Shown in pieces: positions 16,847 through 28,800 of a stretch of 64,000 nucleotides of DNA; position 1 is the first letter of the stretch; the number at the start of each line of letters is the position of its first letter. The translations under genes were made by a program, and so were the position numbers. The stretch is taken from positions 2,976,001 to 3,040,000 of the forward strand of contig NZ_PEEU01000001.1 in NCBI RefSeq assembly GCF_002754195.1, given 5' to 3'. A model generated the notes under the pieces. It saw only the letters and a list, made by a program, of their open reading frames with translations. It ran no database searches and was not told the DNA's origin. Source of the stretch: Flavobacterium sp. 9. Lineage in GTDB: Bacteria; Bacteroidota; Bacteroidia; Flavobacteriales; Flavobacteriaceae.

Positions 16847-17488
16847 TTATTTTTTCTTCATTATGATTTCCATACTCTTGTATTCTGATCCATTCTTGGT
16901 GTCAAACATTTCCATTTTACGGGTAGTTGGGTCAACAATTGTATAAATTTCCCGATAAGGTGTTTTTTTACCGTTTACAGGATTTACCATTTCGCCTTTG
17001 AATTCTATACTTTTCGTTTTTTCGTCAAATGTACCAGTTGCAACTACCATTCCTGTTCCCATATTATCAATAAAAGTGGTGGTGTATTCTTTACTGGCGT
17101 TGTTATAAGCTAATGTGCTTTTTCCTTCAAATGCCTGTCCCATCATTTTTCCCTGATAATTTGATTCCTGATAACGGCCGCCAAGTATCATTTTGATATT
17201 TGCTGTTGAAGTCGCTTTTTCAGGTTTTCCATTTGCTTCTGACCAAAAAGTCATATCGCAATTCCACGTTCCGGTTTCATCAGCCATCATTTTGTGTGGA
17301 TTTCCCGGAGTTGCATATGCAGTCCATGCTTTCATTTGTGCTGCCGAATCTAAAGGTTCCTCGGCAATTGGTTCTTCTGTTTTAACACCATCTGCAACTT
17401 TTGCAGTTTCAGTTTCAGCTTTTATTTCTTTTTTACACGAAACAAAACACAATGCGAACATTGACAATGTGATATAAAAATTTTTCAT
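16847..17488 (-). CDS. DUF1579 domain lipoprotein
   Basis: A 213-residue lipoprotein with lipobox FVSC at residues 15-18 and an acidic Glu/Thr-rich linker to about residue 48. The rest matches the DUF1579 pattern: GTWNCDMTFW, MILGGRYQESNYQGKMMGQAFEG, and repeated beta-strand segments, probably an up-and-down barrel. Function is unknown. It lies 50 bases downstream of the DUF4837 gene on the same strand, and the operon could run from the transglycosylase gene through to here, ending at the hairpin at 16769-16800. Confidence 0.85.
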   Translation of the reverse strand: MKNFYITLSMFALCFVSCKKEIKAETETAKVADGVKTEEPIAEEPLDSAAQMKAWTAYATPGNPHKMMADETGTWNCDMTFWSEANGKPEKATSTANIKMILGGRYQESNYQGKMMGQAFEGKSTLAYNNASKEYTTTFIDNMGTGMVVATGTFDEKTKSIEFKGEMVNPVNGKKTPYREIYTIVDPTTRKMEMFDTKNGSEYKSMEIIMKKK

Positions 17489-17538
17489 AATTAACTGATT
17501 TAATGATTATTAAAACAAAAGTATGAAAAATTCAGAAA

Positions 17539-18507
17539 CTACCTTTTATCTATTTTTACTGATTTTATAATCGCTTCAAGATCTAACATCAAATCTCGTT
17601 CTTCATTTGATGGTGAATAACAAAATCCTTCTATAACTAAAATTCTATTGTAGGTCTTGTCGACAATGGCGTAATTTATAAATGGACCCGCCATAAAATC
17701 ATTCTTTAATTCCCAACTTCCTTTGGTTTCATAGGCTTTTTTGCCGTCTAATTCTGTGGTCGAAAAATAAGGTGCATAAGCTTCTCCAGTGATCATTCGA
17801 GTATTTGGTTCACGGCCTTTAATATAATAACCTACAGAATCCCGCATTTTGATAATGCTTCCAACAACGTTTGAACCTGTTTTGAAATCATGTAGTGGAA
17901 TTTGATAAATAAGTAAACTTGTGTTGCCGCTAATAATATCCTTTTTAAGCCAGATAAAGTTCTTTTTGTGCAACATGTATTCATATCCGGTTGGAATCTG
18001 TATACCGATATGAAATTTATTTTTGATTACGGCTGGATGAAGTAGTGATTTGCTGTTATCTTCCTGAATTTTCTGAATTTCGGCATCTCGAATAATCTTT
18101 ATTATTTGCGCTGAATTCATTTCTATACTGCAAATAATATCATCTATAGATTTTCCGTAAATGCGAAATGTATTGTGTGGTAATGCTTTGCTCCGAATGA
18201 TTTCGAATTTGTCTGTTGCGGCTTTTTTCACCACAATAATACTTCGGCTATCGGTAACGAAGCCTTCAAGTAATTTGGCAGGATATTGATTGATTGTAAA
18301 TAGCGGTTCTTCCTGGGTAAGTCCCCAAACCGGTGAGGCAAATTTATTTCTAATTGTATCGCCCACTTCTCCATACCATAACTGATCGTCAATGATTATG
18401 GAAATTGTATTTGTTTTACCGGATACTGGCTGGGATTGTCTTTCGTTTTTAAAACACGAAATCAGCACGAATGGTAATAGTAACAAAAAAAAATGGGTTT
18501 TATTCAT
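17539..18507 (-). CDS. DUF4837 family lipoprotein
   Basis: A 322-residue lipoprotein (lipobox LISC, residues 15-18) matching the Bacteroidota-specific DUF4837 family: IIIDDQLWYGEVGD near the N-terminus, and SWELKNDFMAGPFINY and GFCYSPSNEERDLM near the C-terminus. It is next to a LysM transglycosylase gene (46 bases apart). The function is unknown; a periplasmic envelope role is inferred from the anchor. Confidence 0.85.
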   Translation of the reverse strand: MNKTHFFLLLLPFVLISCFKNERQSQPVSGKTNTISIIIDDQLWYGEVGDTIRNKFASPVWGLTQEEPLFTINQYPAKLLEGFVTDSRSIIVVKKAATDKFEIIRSKALPHNTFRIYGKSIDDIICSIEMNSAQIIKIIRDAEIQKIQEDNSKSLLHPAVIKNKFHIGIQIPTGYEYMLHKKNFIWLKKDIISGNTSLLIYQIPLHDFKTGSNVVGSIIKMRDSVGYYIKGREPNTRMITGEAYAPYFSTTELDGKKAYETKGSWELKNDFMAGPFINYAIVDKTYNRILVIEGFCYSPSNEERDLMLDLEAIIKSVKIDKR

Positions 18508-18553
18508 TTTATTAATTTATGAAATAAAACCCAAATTTAAATAAGATTTTTTA

Positions 18554-20395
18554 TTATCCGTTTATTTTAAGCTTCATTCCGGGTTTAATATCTCCATCTT
18601 TAATATTATTCCATTTTTTAATATCTGAAATGGTTATTCCAGGATATTTTTTTGAAATACTATATAATGAATCTCCTTTTTTAACGTAATAATCTTCTCC
18701 TAAGCTTTTTGCAGAAGCTGCTTTTTTCTTAAACGGATCGATATTATTTACTACTACAGCCGTTGAAACATTGTTTCCTTCAACAACAGTAACAATTTTA
18801 GAGATAACTAATGTTTTTCCTAATCCAACATTGTTTGATGTTAGATTGTTAAGATCTTTTAGGTCCGCAACAGTCGTACCAAATTTTTTGGCAATGCTGC
18901 CTAAATTATCTCCGGCAACTACAACATATTCCTGATTTACTGTGTTTGATTTTTCATTCTCATCAGAAGATGCAATTGCTGTTTCTGTATTTTTATCAAC
19001 TACAGGATTAGATTTTATGTCTTCAGTATTTTTAGCAATTGGATCAACATCTGATTTAATCTTTAATGTTCTTCCTAATGCAACTGCATTTGATTTAAGA
19101 TTGTTCCACTTTTTTAAGTCTGCAACATTTACATTATACTTTTCAGCAATGGTACTTAAATTATCACCTTTTCTAATTTTGTATAACTGAATATCTTTAG
19201 CCAGTTCTGGTTTCTCTTTTGCAAAAGGTTTTCCTTTTGGAGCTACTTTTAATGCTAATTGTGCAGGAAGAGTTCTTCTTTGTGATTGATAAGCAACGTA
19301 ATTATAGATCTTATCTTCGTTTGAAGCAAATGTGGCAATTTTATCTTTCGGTAAACGCAAGAAATGCGGTTCTCCCTGATAATAAGGCACAACATTTAAT
19401 TTATAAGATGGATTTAAAAGTTGTATCTGAGCTTGTGGCATGTCTAACAAATCTGCGATTTGTTTGAATGTCATTTCTCTTTTAATATTGATTGTGTCAG
19501 TTTCAAAATTTTTAACGACTGCTCTTTCCGGGTTAATTCCGTGTTCTTTATGATATTCAAAAAGATACATTGTTGCTAAGAAAGCTGGAACATAACCTTG
19601 TGTTTCTTTTGGAAGATAATTGCGGATGTCCCAGTAGCTTGTTTTTCCGCCAGAGCGACGAATTGCTTTTGTAACATTTCCTGGTCCTGAATTATAAGAT
19701 GCTAAAACCAGTTCCCAATCGCCAAAGATGTTATACATCTTGGTCATATATTCTGATGCTGCGGCTGTAGCTTTAAGTGGATCGCTACGTTCGTCTATAT
19801 AAGAATCAATTTTAAGTGCGTATTGTTTTCCGGTTCCGTACATGAATTGCCAAAGTCCGGTGGCGCCCATTTTAGAAACTGCTTTAGGGTTTAAAGCAGA
19901 TTCTACAACGGCTAAATATTTAATTTCTAAGGGAACATTTTGTTTGGCAAAAGCGTCCTCAAAAATTGGGAAATAATATTCTGATAAAGCCATTAATCGA
20001 GAAAACGATTTTTTACGATTCTTAAGAAATGACTTTATTATATTTTCTAATCCTTGATTGTATTCAATCTCAAAGGGTGATTTCTCATTCATCGCCGTAA
20101 GTCGTTGTTTGAGCAACTCTGTTGGCAATTCTTCATCAACGGTAACGTCTGTGTTGATGGTTTGAATGTCTTTTGTCAGATCGTCATAGATATCTAAACT
20201 TGTTAATTCTTTCATCCAAAGACTGTCTACTCGAGTAGCAACATCATCTTTTTTGAAAGTACTTTTAACTGAATCCAGATAAGATAACTTTACTTCTGGT
20301 TTAATTTCTACTGTTGATGTTGTTGGAACTACCTGTGCAAACATCGACATCGAAAAAAAAGCGGAAACCACTATTGATATTTTTTTTACAATCAT
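18554..20395 (-). CDS. Lytic transglycosylase with three LysM domains (MltD-like)
   Basis: A 613-residue secreted peptidoglycan-cleaving enzyme forming 1,6-anhydromuramyl ends. Start ATG at 20395 places a signal peptide (to about 21, SMFAQ); the upstream ATG at 20425 is less likely. The SLT domain has the catalytic Glu165 in AVVESALNPKAVSKMGATG with GLWQFM and ASYNSGPGNV. Three LysM domains follow at about 405-450, 490-535 and 565-613, each with a KGD or AGD opening and a WNN or LNN block. It lies downstream of pgk on the same strand and upstream of the DUF4837 gene. A role in wall turnover is expected. Confidence 0.93.
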   Translation of the reverse strand: MIVKKISIVVSAFFSMSMFAQVVPTTSTVEIKPEVKLSYLDSVKSTFKKDDVATRVDSLWMKELTSLDIYDDLTKDIQTINTDVTVDEELPTELLKQRLTAMNEKSPFEIEYNQGLENIIKSFLKNRKKSFSRLMALSEYYFPIFEDAFAKQNVPLEIKYLAVVESALNPKAVSKMGATGLWQFMYGTGKQYALKIDSYIDERSDPLKATAAASEYMTKMYNIFGDWELVLASYNSGPGNVTKAIRRSGGKTSYWDIRNYLPKETQGYVPAFLATMYLFEYHKEHGINPERAVVKNFETDTINIKREMTFKQIADLLDMPQAQIQLLNPSYKLNVVPYYQGEPHFLRLPKDKIATFASNEDKIYNYVAYQSQRRTLPAQLALKVAPKGKPFAKEKPELAKDIQLYKIRKGDNLSTIAEKYNVNVADLKKWNNLKSNAVALGRTLKIKSDVDPIAKNTEDIKSNPVVDKNTETAIASSDENEKSNTVNQEYVVVAGDNLGSIAKKFGTTVADLKDLNNLTSNNVGLGKTLVISKIVTVVEGNNVSTAVVVNNIDPFKKKAASAKSLGEDYYVKKGDSLYSISKKYPGITISDIKKWNNIKDGDIKPGMKLKING

Positions 20396-20505
20396 ATAAC
20401 ATTTTTTTAAAATCCTATAATTCAAATAATTACAGAAGTCTTACTTTTGCAAACTTAAACAGATTAACGATGAAAAATACGCAAAAAAATGTTAATTGTG
20501 ATATT

Positions 20506-21693
20506 TTAGTCTAAAATCGCGGCGATTCCAGGTAAAACTCTTCCTTCTAACATTTCTAGCATTGCCCCGCCACCAGTGGAAACGTAGCTCATTTTGTCTT
20601 CAAAACCAAACTGTTTTACTGCTGCAACTGAATCTCCTCCACCAACTAGTGAAAAAGCTCCGTTTTGAGTAGCTTCTGCGATATAATCACCTAATGCAAT
20701 TGTTCCTTTAGAGAAAGTTTCCATTTCAAAAACTCCTAATGGACCATTCCATAAGATAGTTTTTGATTCTAAAATTACTTTCTTGAAGTTCTCTAAAGAT
20801 TTAGGACCTGCGTCAAGACCTTGCCATCCGTCAGGAATTTCTCTTACGTCAACCACTTGTGTATTTGCTGTATTTGAGAAATCATCTGCTGCAATTACGT
20901 CAACCGGAATGTGAATTTGTACTCCTTTTTCTTTAGCTAATCTTAAAATTTCAAGTGCTAATTCTTGTTTATCATCTTCACAGATAGAATCTCCAATTTT
21001 ACCACCCAATGCTTTAACAAATGTAAATGTCATACCACCACCAATGATCATATGATCTACTTTGTCAAGTATGTTTTCGATAACTGTAATTTTCGAAGAA
21101 ACTTTTGATCCTCCTAAAACTGCTGTTACTGGTTTTTCACTGTTTTTAAGAACTTTATTTAAACTTTCAATTTCTTTAGCCAATAATGTTCCGAAACATT
21201 TTTCTGTTGGAAAAAATTGTGCAATAATTGTAGTCGAAGCGTGTGCTCTGTGTGCTGTTCCAAATGCATCGTTCACATAGATATCTCCAAGTGACGCTAA
21301 TTCTTTTGCAAAAGCAACATCTCCAGCTTCTTCTTCTGCATGAAAACGTAAATTTTCTAATAATAAAACTTCTCCTGGTTGTAAATTTTTAGCAGCGGTT
21401 TGAGCTACTTCTCCAACACAGTTTTCAGCAAACTTAACCTGAACTCCTAAAATTTCAGAAGCTGTTTTTAAAATGTGTTTTAATGAATATTTTTCTTCAG
21501 CACCTTTTGGTCTTCCTAAATGCGACATCAAAATTACACTTCCGCCTTGAGCTAAAATTGCATCAATTGTAGGCTTTGCAGCTTCGATACGTGTTGCATC
21601 TGTTACATTAAAATTCTCATCCAGTGGCACATTAAAATCAACACGGATAATTGCTTTTTTATTTTTAAAATCGAAATCGTTTAAAGTTTTCAT
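20506..21693 (-). CDS. pgk: Phosphoglycerate kinase
   Basis: A 395-residue glycolytic enzyme transferring phosphate between 1,3-bisphosphoglycerate and ADP. Signature regions are [12 protein letters not shown] (17-28), [15 protein letters not shown], and the C-terminal nucleotide-binding [27 protein letters not shown]. Length is usual for the family. It is preceded by its own promoter and lies downstream of sprF, whose transcription could read through. Confidence 0.98.
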   Translation of the reverse strand: MKTLNDFDFKNKKAIIRVDFNVPLDENFNVTDATRIEAAKPTIDAILAQGGSVILMSHLGRPKGAEEKYSLKHILKTASEILGVQVKFAENCVGEVAQTAAKNLQPGEVLLLENLRFHAEEEAGDVAFAKELASLGDIYVNDAFGTAHRAHASTTIIAQFFPTEKCFGTLLAKEIESLNKVLKNSEKPVTAVLGGSKVSSKITVIENILDKVDHMIIGGGMTFTFVKALGGKIGDSICEDDKQELALEILRLAKEKGVQIHIPVDVIAADDFSNTANTQVVDVREIPDGWQGLDAGPKSLENFKKVILESKTILWNGPLGVFEMETFSKGTIALGDYIAEATQNGAFSLVGGGDSVAAVKQFGFEDKMSYVSTGGGAMLEMLEGRVLPGIAAILD

Positions 21694-21726
21694 TTTGATA
21701 ATTTTTTAATTTTTCTGATAGAAAAA

Positions 21727-21756
21727 CAAATATAGAACTTTTAGAGTAGTAATAAA
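21727..21756 (-). promoter_or_regulatory. pgk promoter candidate
   Basis: Minus strand reads TTTA, 18 bases, then TATATTTG (21727-21734), close to the consensus. The expected leader is about 30 bases. Confidence 0.5.
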
Positions 21757-21860
21757 TTTGAAAAATCTAAAAATAATATACCATTAACAACGAAAACGTT
21801 GTAATTTATGAAAATAAACAAATTAAGTATTAAAATTGCTAAAAATGCTTACAGATCTAA

Positions 21861-22838
21861 TTAATCGTGAACCGGACCTTGCGTACAAGGACAGTTACTA
21901 ATAGATTGTAAGAAATCGAATCCGATAGTTATTACGTGTGTACCGGTATTGTAAGCTCCAAGATCATTGAACATTACCTGATATGAATATCCAAAATAAA
22001 ATTTAGATTTCATGAATCCGGCCATTGGTCCAACTGATAATGGTTTTGGAAACTGGTCGTTTAGGAAACGATATGAAACTCCTATCCAATAATAATCTTC
22101 GTAACGATTGTAACGTCTGTACTTAAAGTTTAAATCGGTTGAAGATCGTTTATCACTGGCAAAGTATTGAAAATACACTGATGGTTCATATTCAATACGA
22201 CTGTTCTCTTTATCTCTAAAAGTAAAACCTGAATAAACCTGATAATTAGAAAGCAGATTAGGCTCTACTCCTCTGTACTTAGTTGTATTTTTCTTTAAGA
22301 CGTTATTCGCATTAAAACTTACAAAAAAGTCTTTATTACGGTACAAAGCACTAATATCAAAGTTATTATTTGCATTATAACGATTATCTGTAACACTTGG
22401 ATCAATTACAGGATGTTCGTATGGATCTGTGTTAAACTCATCTGTATCGATTTTGAACGTATTAAAGTTGTACGAAATTCCAAATGACAAATACTGTTTT
22501 GAATAGTAATCCAGAATAATATGATGTGCAAAAGAAACTTTAGCACCGGTTTGTCTTGTATATCCGTTTTTATCATTGTAAAGCGAGATACCAACACCAG
22601 AACGGTCCAAAACTCTAAAATCGACATATAGCGATTGATTCTCTGGTGCATCTTTTATTCCAACCCATTGGGTTAATCCATTAGCTCTAATCCTAAGATT
22701 ATCACCAATACCTGCATATGCAGGAGAAAGCACAAAAGGGTTATCAGCCAAATACTGGGTAAACACTGGTAGGTTTAACTCTTGGCTGTAACTTGTTGTT
22801 ACAGCCATGAGTACTAAGGATAAAATTAATTTTTTCAT
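21861..22838 (-). CDS. sprF: SprF, PorP/SprF-family outer-membrane partner of SprB
   Basis: A 325-residue PorP/SprF-family protein with signal peptide (to about TTSYSQ) and the family opening FTQYLADNPFVLSPAYAGIG. The ATG at 22838 is chosen; an upstream ATG at 22934 overlaps sprB. Beta-rich, ending near HVITIGFDFLQS, consistent with an outer-membrane barrel. In F. johnsoniae SprF is needed for the type IX secretion of SprB to the surface. It is the last gene of the operon, 43 bases after sprB. Partner identity rests on gene order and family. Confidence 0.88.
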   Translation of the reverse strand: MKKLILSLVLMAVTTSYSQELNLPVFTQYLADNPFVLSPAYAGIGDNLRIRANGLTQWVGIKDAPENQSLYVDFRVLDRSGVGISLYNDKNGYTRQTGAKVSFAHHIILDYYSKQYLSFGISYNFNTFKIDTDEFNTDPYEHPVIDPSVTDNRYNANNNFDISALYRNKDFFVSFNANNVLKKNTTKYRGVEPNLLSNYQVYSGFTFRDKENSRIEYEPSVYFQYFASDKRSSTDLNFKYRRYNRYEDYYWIGVSYRFLNDQFPKPLSVGPMAGFMKSKFYFGYSYQVMFNDLGAYNTGTHVITIGFDFLQSISNCPCTQGPVHD

Positions 22839-22881
22839 TGTAATAATTTTTTTAGATAACATCATAGGGGCTATTATTTTG

Positions 22882-25800
22882 TTATCTGTATAAAGTGAAA
22901 TGTCCAACAAACTCTCTTGCATCTTTCTCGTCATTTAGTTTAAGAACATACCAGTAATCACCTGAAGGTAATTCTTCGCCATTGTATCTACCATCCCATT
23001 TTTGACCGTAGTGGTATTTAGCGATTTCACGTCCGTATCTGTCGAAAATTGAGAATATTAAATTTGTATAAATGTTTGTACATCCAGGTCCCCATCCAGT
23101 ATAGTAAGTACCGTCTGGTGTGAAATAATTAGGTAAACATACATCTACATACTTAACATTTATAGTTTTCTTGTCTGTACAACCGTTTTTATCTCTTACC
23201 GTGATAGTGTAATCATCTGTTTTATAGATCGTGAATTTATTTTCAGAACTAAAGTTGATACCATCTATACTGTATTCATAATCTCCGCTTCCGCCAGTAG
23301 CTGTTGCTGTGATCACGTTCCAAACACCTTTCTCTTCAGATAATGTTAATACTAACGGATTAACAACTTTTATAATAAAACTTGTATCTGCAGTACATCC
23401 GTTTGTATGTCTCACTTTGATTGTGTGATTACCCGGAGTAAGACCTGTAAAGATGTTATTCATTTGCCATGGACCACCGTCTAAACTGTAATCAATCTCA
23501 GAATGATCTCCGTCATAACCAGGATCTACTGTTACCATATTTGAAGCTGCATTGTTCACACAGTCATAGTTAACTTCGTTCGTTGGTTTAAGCGTTACTG
23601 CTTCATCCATTGCGATGTCTACCTGACCGTTACAACCTGATGCATCTACGAAGTAAACAATATGAAGACCTCCTGACAGATTATCGAAATCAAATGTTGT
23701 CTGACCTGCAGTACCTTTAACAAATGGTCCTGTTTCAGAATCAATACTTACACTATAATCTAATGTACCTCCTGAAAGTATAATACTAAATGCACCATCT
23801 TTCTCACCTGCACATGTTTCTGGGAATAAAGTACCATCTACTAATGCTCCTGTTAATGGCGCTGGTTCTTTTACTTCAACATCTTTGATGAAAATATAAC
23901 ATTCATTTTCGTCTTGAACTAATACATCATAGAAACCTGGTTTCAAGTTTTCAAATACGTTTTTGTCAAAGAACTGTCTGAATTCAGGTTCGATAGCATA
24001 TTTATATACTCCTGTTCCACCTGCCGCATTTACAGTAATTTTTCCATTATTGAAACCATTACATGTAACATTTGTTGGTATCGCTTCAGCTGATAATACA
24101 ATGTTAGGTTCTGATATTTCAACTACTGCTGAGTTCAATGAACAATCAGAACTTTCTAGTTTTACTATGTATTTTCCAACTGGCAATCCAGTAAATACTC
24201 CCGGAGTAACCTGTGCTGGTGCTGGCGTAATAGCTACTCCAGCAGCGTCTAGCAATGTATAAACATAGTTTCCTAAACCTCCAGTTGCTATAGCTGTAAT
24301 TGTACCTTCGGCACTTCCTTTACATTTGATATCTACATCTACAAGAGTTGTAAAATCTAATTTTGGCACTACCGGAACGTTAACGATGTTTGATACAGTG
24401 CTAACGCAACCACTTTGGTCTTTTACAAAATATTGGTAGTCTTTACTTACAGTTGTTTTTGGCAATGTAATATCTATACTTCCATTAAATGAAGCTGAGT
24501 AATTTATTCCGTCTTCACTATAGTAATATGGTGCATTTCCACCAGTAACTGTAAGTTTCAAGATTGGTACTAATTGACATGTTTCATTTCTAGATATCGC
24601 TAACGAAGGTTTTACTTCTGTTGGCTGATCAATTACTACTTTGTTAGAAATTGCTTCACAAGTCCAGGTATCTTTTGCAGTTACTGTATAAGTTCCTGCT
24701 TTTAATCCTGTAAATTGATTAGTTCCTTGCGATTGTCCAACGATTACAGTTCCATCAGCTAATACACCGTTTAATGTATAAGTATAATTTCCTGAACCTC
24801 CAGTTACTAAGTCAATAGTCACAACTCCGTTCTCATTATCAAAACAAGTTAACATTGGTGTTGCACTTATCTGAATAGCTATTGGTTTTGGGTTTGTCAA
24901 TTTAGCATCAACAAATGCTTCACAACCACGGCTGTCTTTAACAAAAACAGTATAATCTCCTGCTGTTAAATTCTCAAATACTGGTGAAGTACTATAAGCT
25001 TTTACAATTGTTGCACCTAATCTTAACTCATATAAATAGTCACCTGGCCATCCTCCTGTTGCTGATGCAGTTATCACACCATCTTTATTACCTGCAAGAC
25101 AAGTAATCTCTGATTGTGTTTTAGTTGCTACTAAAGCAGCTGCTGCCTGATCTATCGTAAATGTATTTGTTACCGTACAAGAAGGACCGTTAATATCGAT
25201 CAATGTAGCTGAAACTGTATACACTCCCGCTTTTAATCCTGAAACCAAAATTGGTCCCGCAGAAGTTGTCGTTCCAGAACTTGGTACCGGACCTGTAATT
25301 ACATAAGTAAATGGTCCTGCGTCATTTGTTGGAACTAATTGGTTATCAACAAAAGTCAAATTAACACTTCCGTCTGCATCTCCATAACATAATTCGTCTT
25401 TCAATGGTTTAACATCAATCTTGAAAGTGTTTGGATCAGATATATAATGGTAATCAGTTATTGTACAACCTGTTGTTGGGTTGAAGACAGTAATTTGATA
25501 GTTACCAATTGCTAAGTCTTTGAATAATCCTGTTGAATTAGTTTCACTAAAGACTGTTCCGTTTACTCCAGTTAGCGTATAGCTTAGTGAAGTTGGTGTA
25601 CCTCCTGTTGTCGCAACAGAAACCTGAATTGTTTGGTTTGCAAGACAAGTAATTGGTTTAACAATTGCCACATTAACTTTATCCATTGTTATGAATGAGT
25701 CAATAATAATTGGAGTTGTCCAAGAACCTTCACAACCTTTATCATCAAATACTCTTACGGTATAAGAACCACCTGCAAGATTAAATTCTGTATAAGTATT

Positions 25801-28800
25801 AGAATCAGTGTTTTGAACCACTACTCCGTTTCTACTAAACTCATAACGAACATATTTTCCAGAACCTTCAACAACTGAATTAACAGTAATTGTTGCGAAG
25901 TTTACTGTGTTTGAACCTGTTGTACATTTGAATGATGTCACAACCGGAGCATTCACCACAATCGCTTTAGGCTGTTTGATTCGTTTATCTACCTGAGCAT
26001 GGCAACCTCTTCCTGAAGTAACCAATACTGTGTAATCTCCAGCTTCAAGGTTATCAAATACATTTGATTCCTGAGGACCTTTACTTACTGCAGTACCACC
26101 AACAGTAGTTCCTGTTAAAGTATAAGTATAAACCGGATTGTCATTTACTCCATCTTTAACCGGATCAAGGTTAACGATAATTAATCCATCAGAACCTCCA
26201 TTACAAGAAACATCGTTACCAGTTAAACTTAAACCTGTAATTTCTGTTGCTTTTTTCAATTCAACAATTACAGTATCTGTACAACCATACACAAGGTCTC
26301 TTACTAAAATTGTATGAGTTCCTGCAGGCATATTGCTGAATGTCGCAGTAGTTCCAACCACAACCGGGATATAAGCCGCAGAAGAATATTTGTAACTTCC
26401 TGAACCTCCCGTCGCTTTAGCGATTATAATTCCGTCTTGGAAATCACAACTTGGTAAAGCTTTAGTTTCTACTTGTAAATCTAAAGCGCCTTCAATAACA
26501 ACCGCTGCATTTACAGTTGTTGTACATCCGTTAGCATCTTTTACTGTAATGTCATAAGATCCTGGAGCTGTTACAACAAATTTAGGATCTGTTTGGAAAT
26601 TACCTCCAATACTATATTGTAACGGAGCTACTCCTGAAGCCGAAACTATAAATTCATATGTTCCTGCCGGACTTGCACATTGGCTTGTAACACTTGCAGT
26701 AATAGCACTTGGTAGTGGATCTACTGAAATAGTTTGCTGTTGTGCAGCTGGTGAACATCCGTTAAGATCTTTCACATAAACATCCCAAACCAGATCTGTA
26801 CCATTGTTAGTATCAACCACAATTTTGTTATCTGCGCTGAAAGTTGTTGGAGCTGGTCTACCTGCAACAACCGCTGCATAACTGTAAGCCTGTGTTCCAC
26901 CTGTAGCAGTTACAGTAATCGTCGCATTTTTATTGTCACAACTAATATTTGTTGCAACAGTACTAAATGTAAGCGCTGCACTTGGTTGTTTGATTTCAAA
27001 ATCAACTACACTGTCTGTACATCCAGAAGTTCTGTCAGTTACTGTGAAAGTATATTTACCGGCAGTTAATCCAGTGTATGTAATAACATCACCTGTTTGT
27101 GTAAATGTTCCATTATTTGGAATTAATCCAAAATCATAATTATTAGCTGTAATATAATTACTTACTGTAAATGCAATTGATCCTGTTGATCCTGCATTAC
27201 ATAATACATCACTTAATAATTGAGCTTCAACATTAATTTCACTTGCTTTTTTAACAATAATCGAATTTGTTGTGCTACAACCATTAGCATCTGTAACTTC
27301 TATTACATATGTATCAGGTAATAAACCAGCAAAACTATTTACTGCACTTGGTACGGTCGCTGAAGCTGCCGGACTAATTATAGCATATTTATATGGTGCA
27401 ACTCCTCCAACAATAGTTGTTGGATCTACAGAAATTGTTGTCACACCACCTGCAGTTTTACAGTAAATTGGTGTTGCAGCAATAACAAATTTAGTAGGTG
27501 GAGTATAAGGAACAACTGTTGCTGATCCTGAAGCTCTACAACCATTAAAGTCTACTACTACATAATTAATTGTTCCTGAAGCATTCATTGTATGAACTGG
27601 AGAACTTCCAAAAGTTACTCCATTATCAAAACTATAGCTGTATGGTGATGTACCATCAGTAGCTGTTAATGTGATGAAAGCATCTTGTGCAGTATTTGTT
27701 GTACTACATGTAAATGGTGTTACCACATTTGATACTTTCAATGTCTCAGGCTCGTTGATTGTAACATCAACCGGAAGCGATGGACATTTTTTTGCATCTC
27801 TAACTACGATAGAATAAGTACCTGCTTTTAATCCAGGGAAAACATTCAATGAACTAAATGTACCTCCATCAATACTGTATTCATAAGGCGCAACTCCATT
27901 TGAAGCTGTAACAGTTATACTACCGTTAGAATCTCCTTTACATCTTACATCAATCTGAGTAGTTGTAAATGTTGAAGTTGTAATTGGTGTAATAACTACT
28001 GGTATAGAAACTGCATCACATTGACCATCATTAACTTTGAACGTATAAGTTCCTGCTACTGTTGGTTTGTAAGGCGATGTAACCGTAGTATAAGCACCTC
28101 CATCTTTAGACACTTGGAAAGTAGGATATATTCCTGTTCCCTGAGTTGCCAATAATGTAATTGTAGCATCATTTGTTGTACAATTCAAATCTTGTACAAG
28201 TGTTGCTTGTAATAACAATTCTTGTTTTAATGTATATTTCGCATGTGCAATACAACCATTTCCGTCTTTAATATAGAAGTCGTAAGTTCCTGGTGCATTC
28301 AATGTGAAATTAGGACTTGGGTAATATCCGTTTCCAATGCTGTACATTGGTGGATTTACGATATCCGGATCAGTAGTTCCATTAATTTTAATTGGAACCG
28401 GACCACCTGTATAACAGTATTTATCTGTAATAACATCTATTGTTGGTGCGTCGTCTTTTGTAATTGTTATTGCTAATTTACCAGTACAAATCAAGTTTGC
28501 ATCTTGTACATAAACATCCCAATTAGGACCTTTTGCAAAATCTAAAACAGCAAAGTCATCAGCAAAATAATCTCCCGCAACTGGTGTTGCTCCAGAAACA
28601 ACAAACGCATATTTGTACGCTGGTGTTCCACCAATTCCTTGTACTTTAACTATAGCACCTGAATAACAATTTGCTGCAGTTTGAGAAATTACTTTCACAT
28701 CAAGAACGGCTGGCTCGCCAATCTTAATTGTTGCAGTGTTTTTACATCCTGTAACATTGTCTGTCACTTCTAATGTATAAGTTCCCGCAACAAGTCCTGT

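Noticed and set aside
21784..21804. ACAACG-AAAA-CGTTGT hairpin between sprF and pgk as a terminator
   Set aside because: The stem has only 6 pairs and no T run directly after it on the minus strand.
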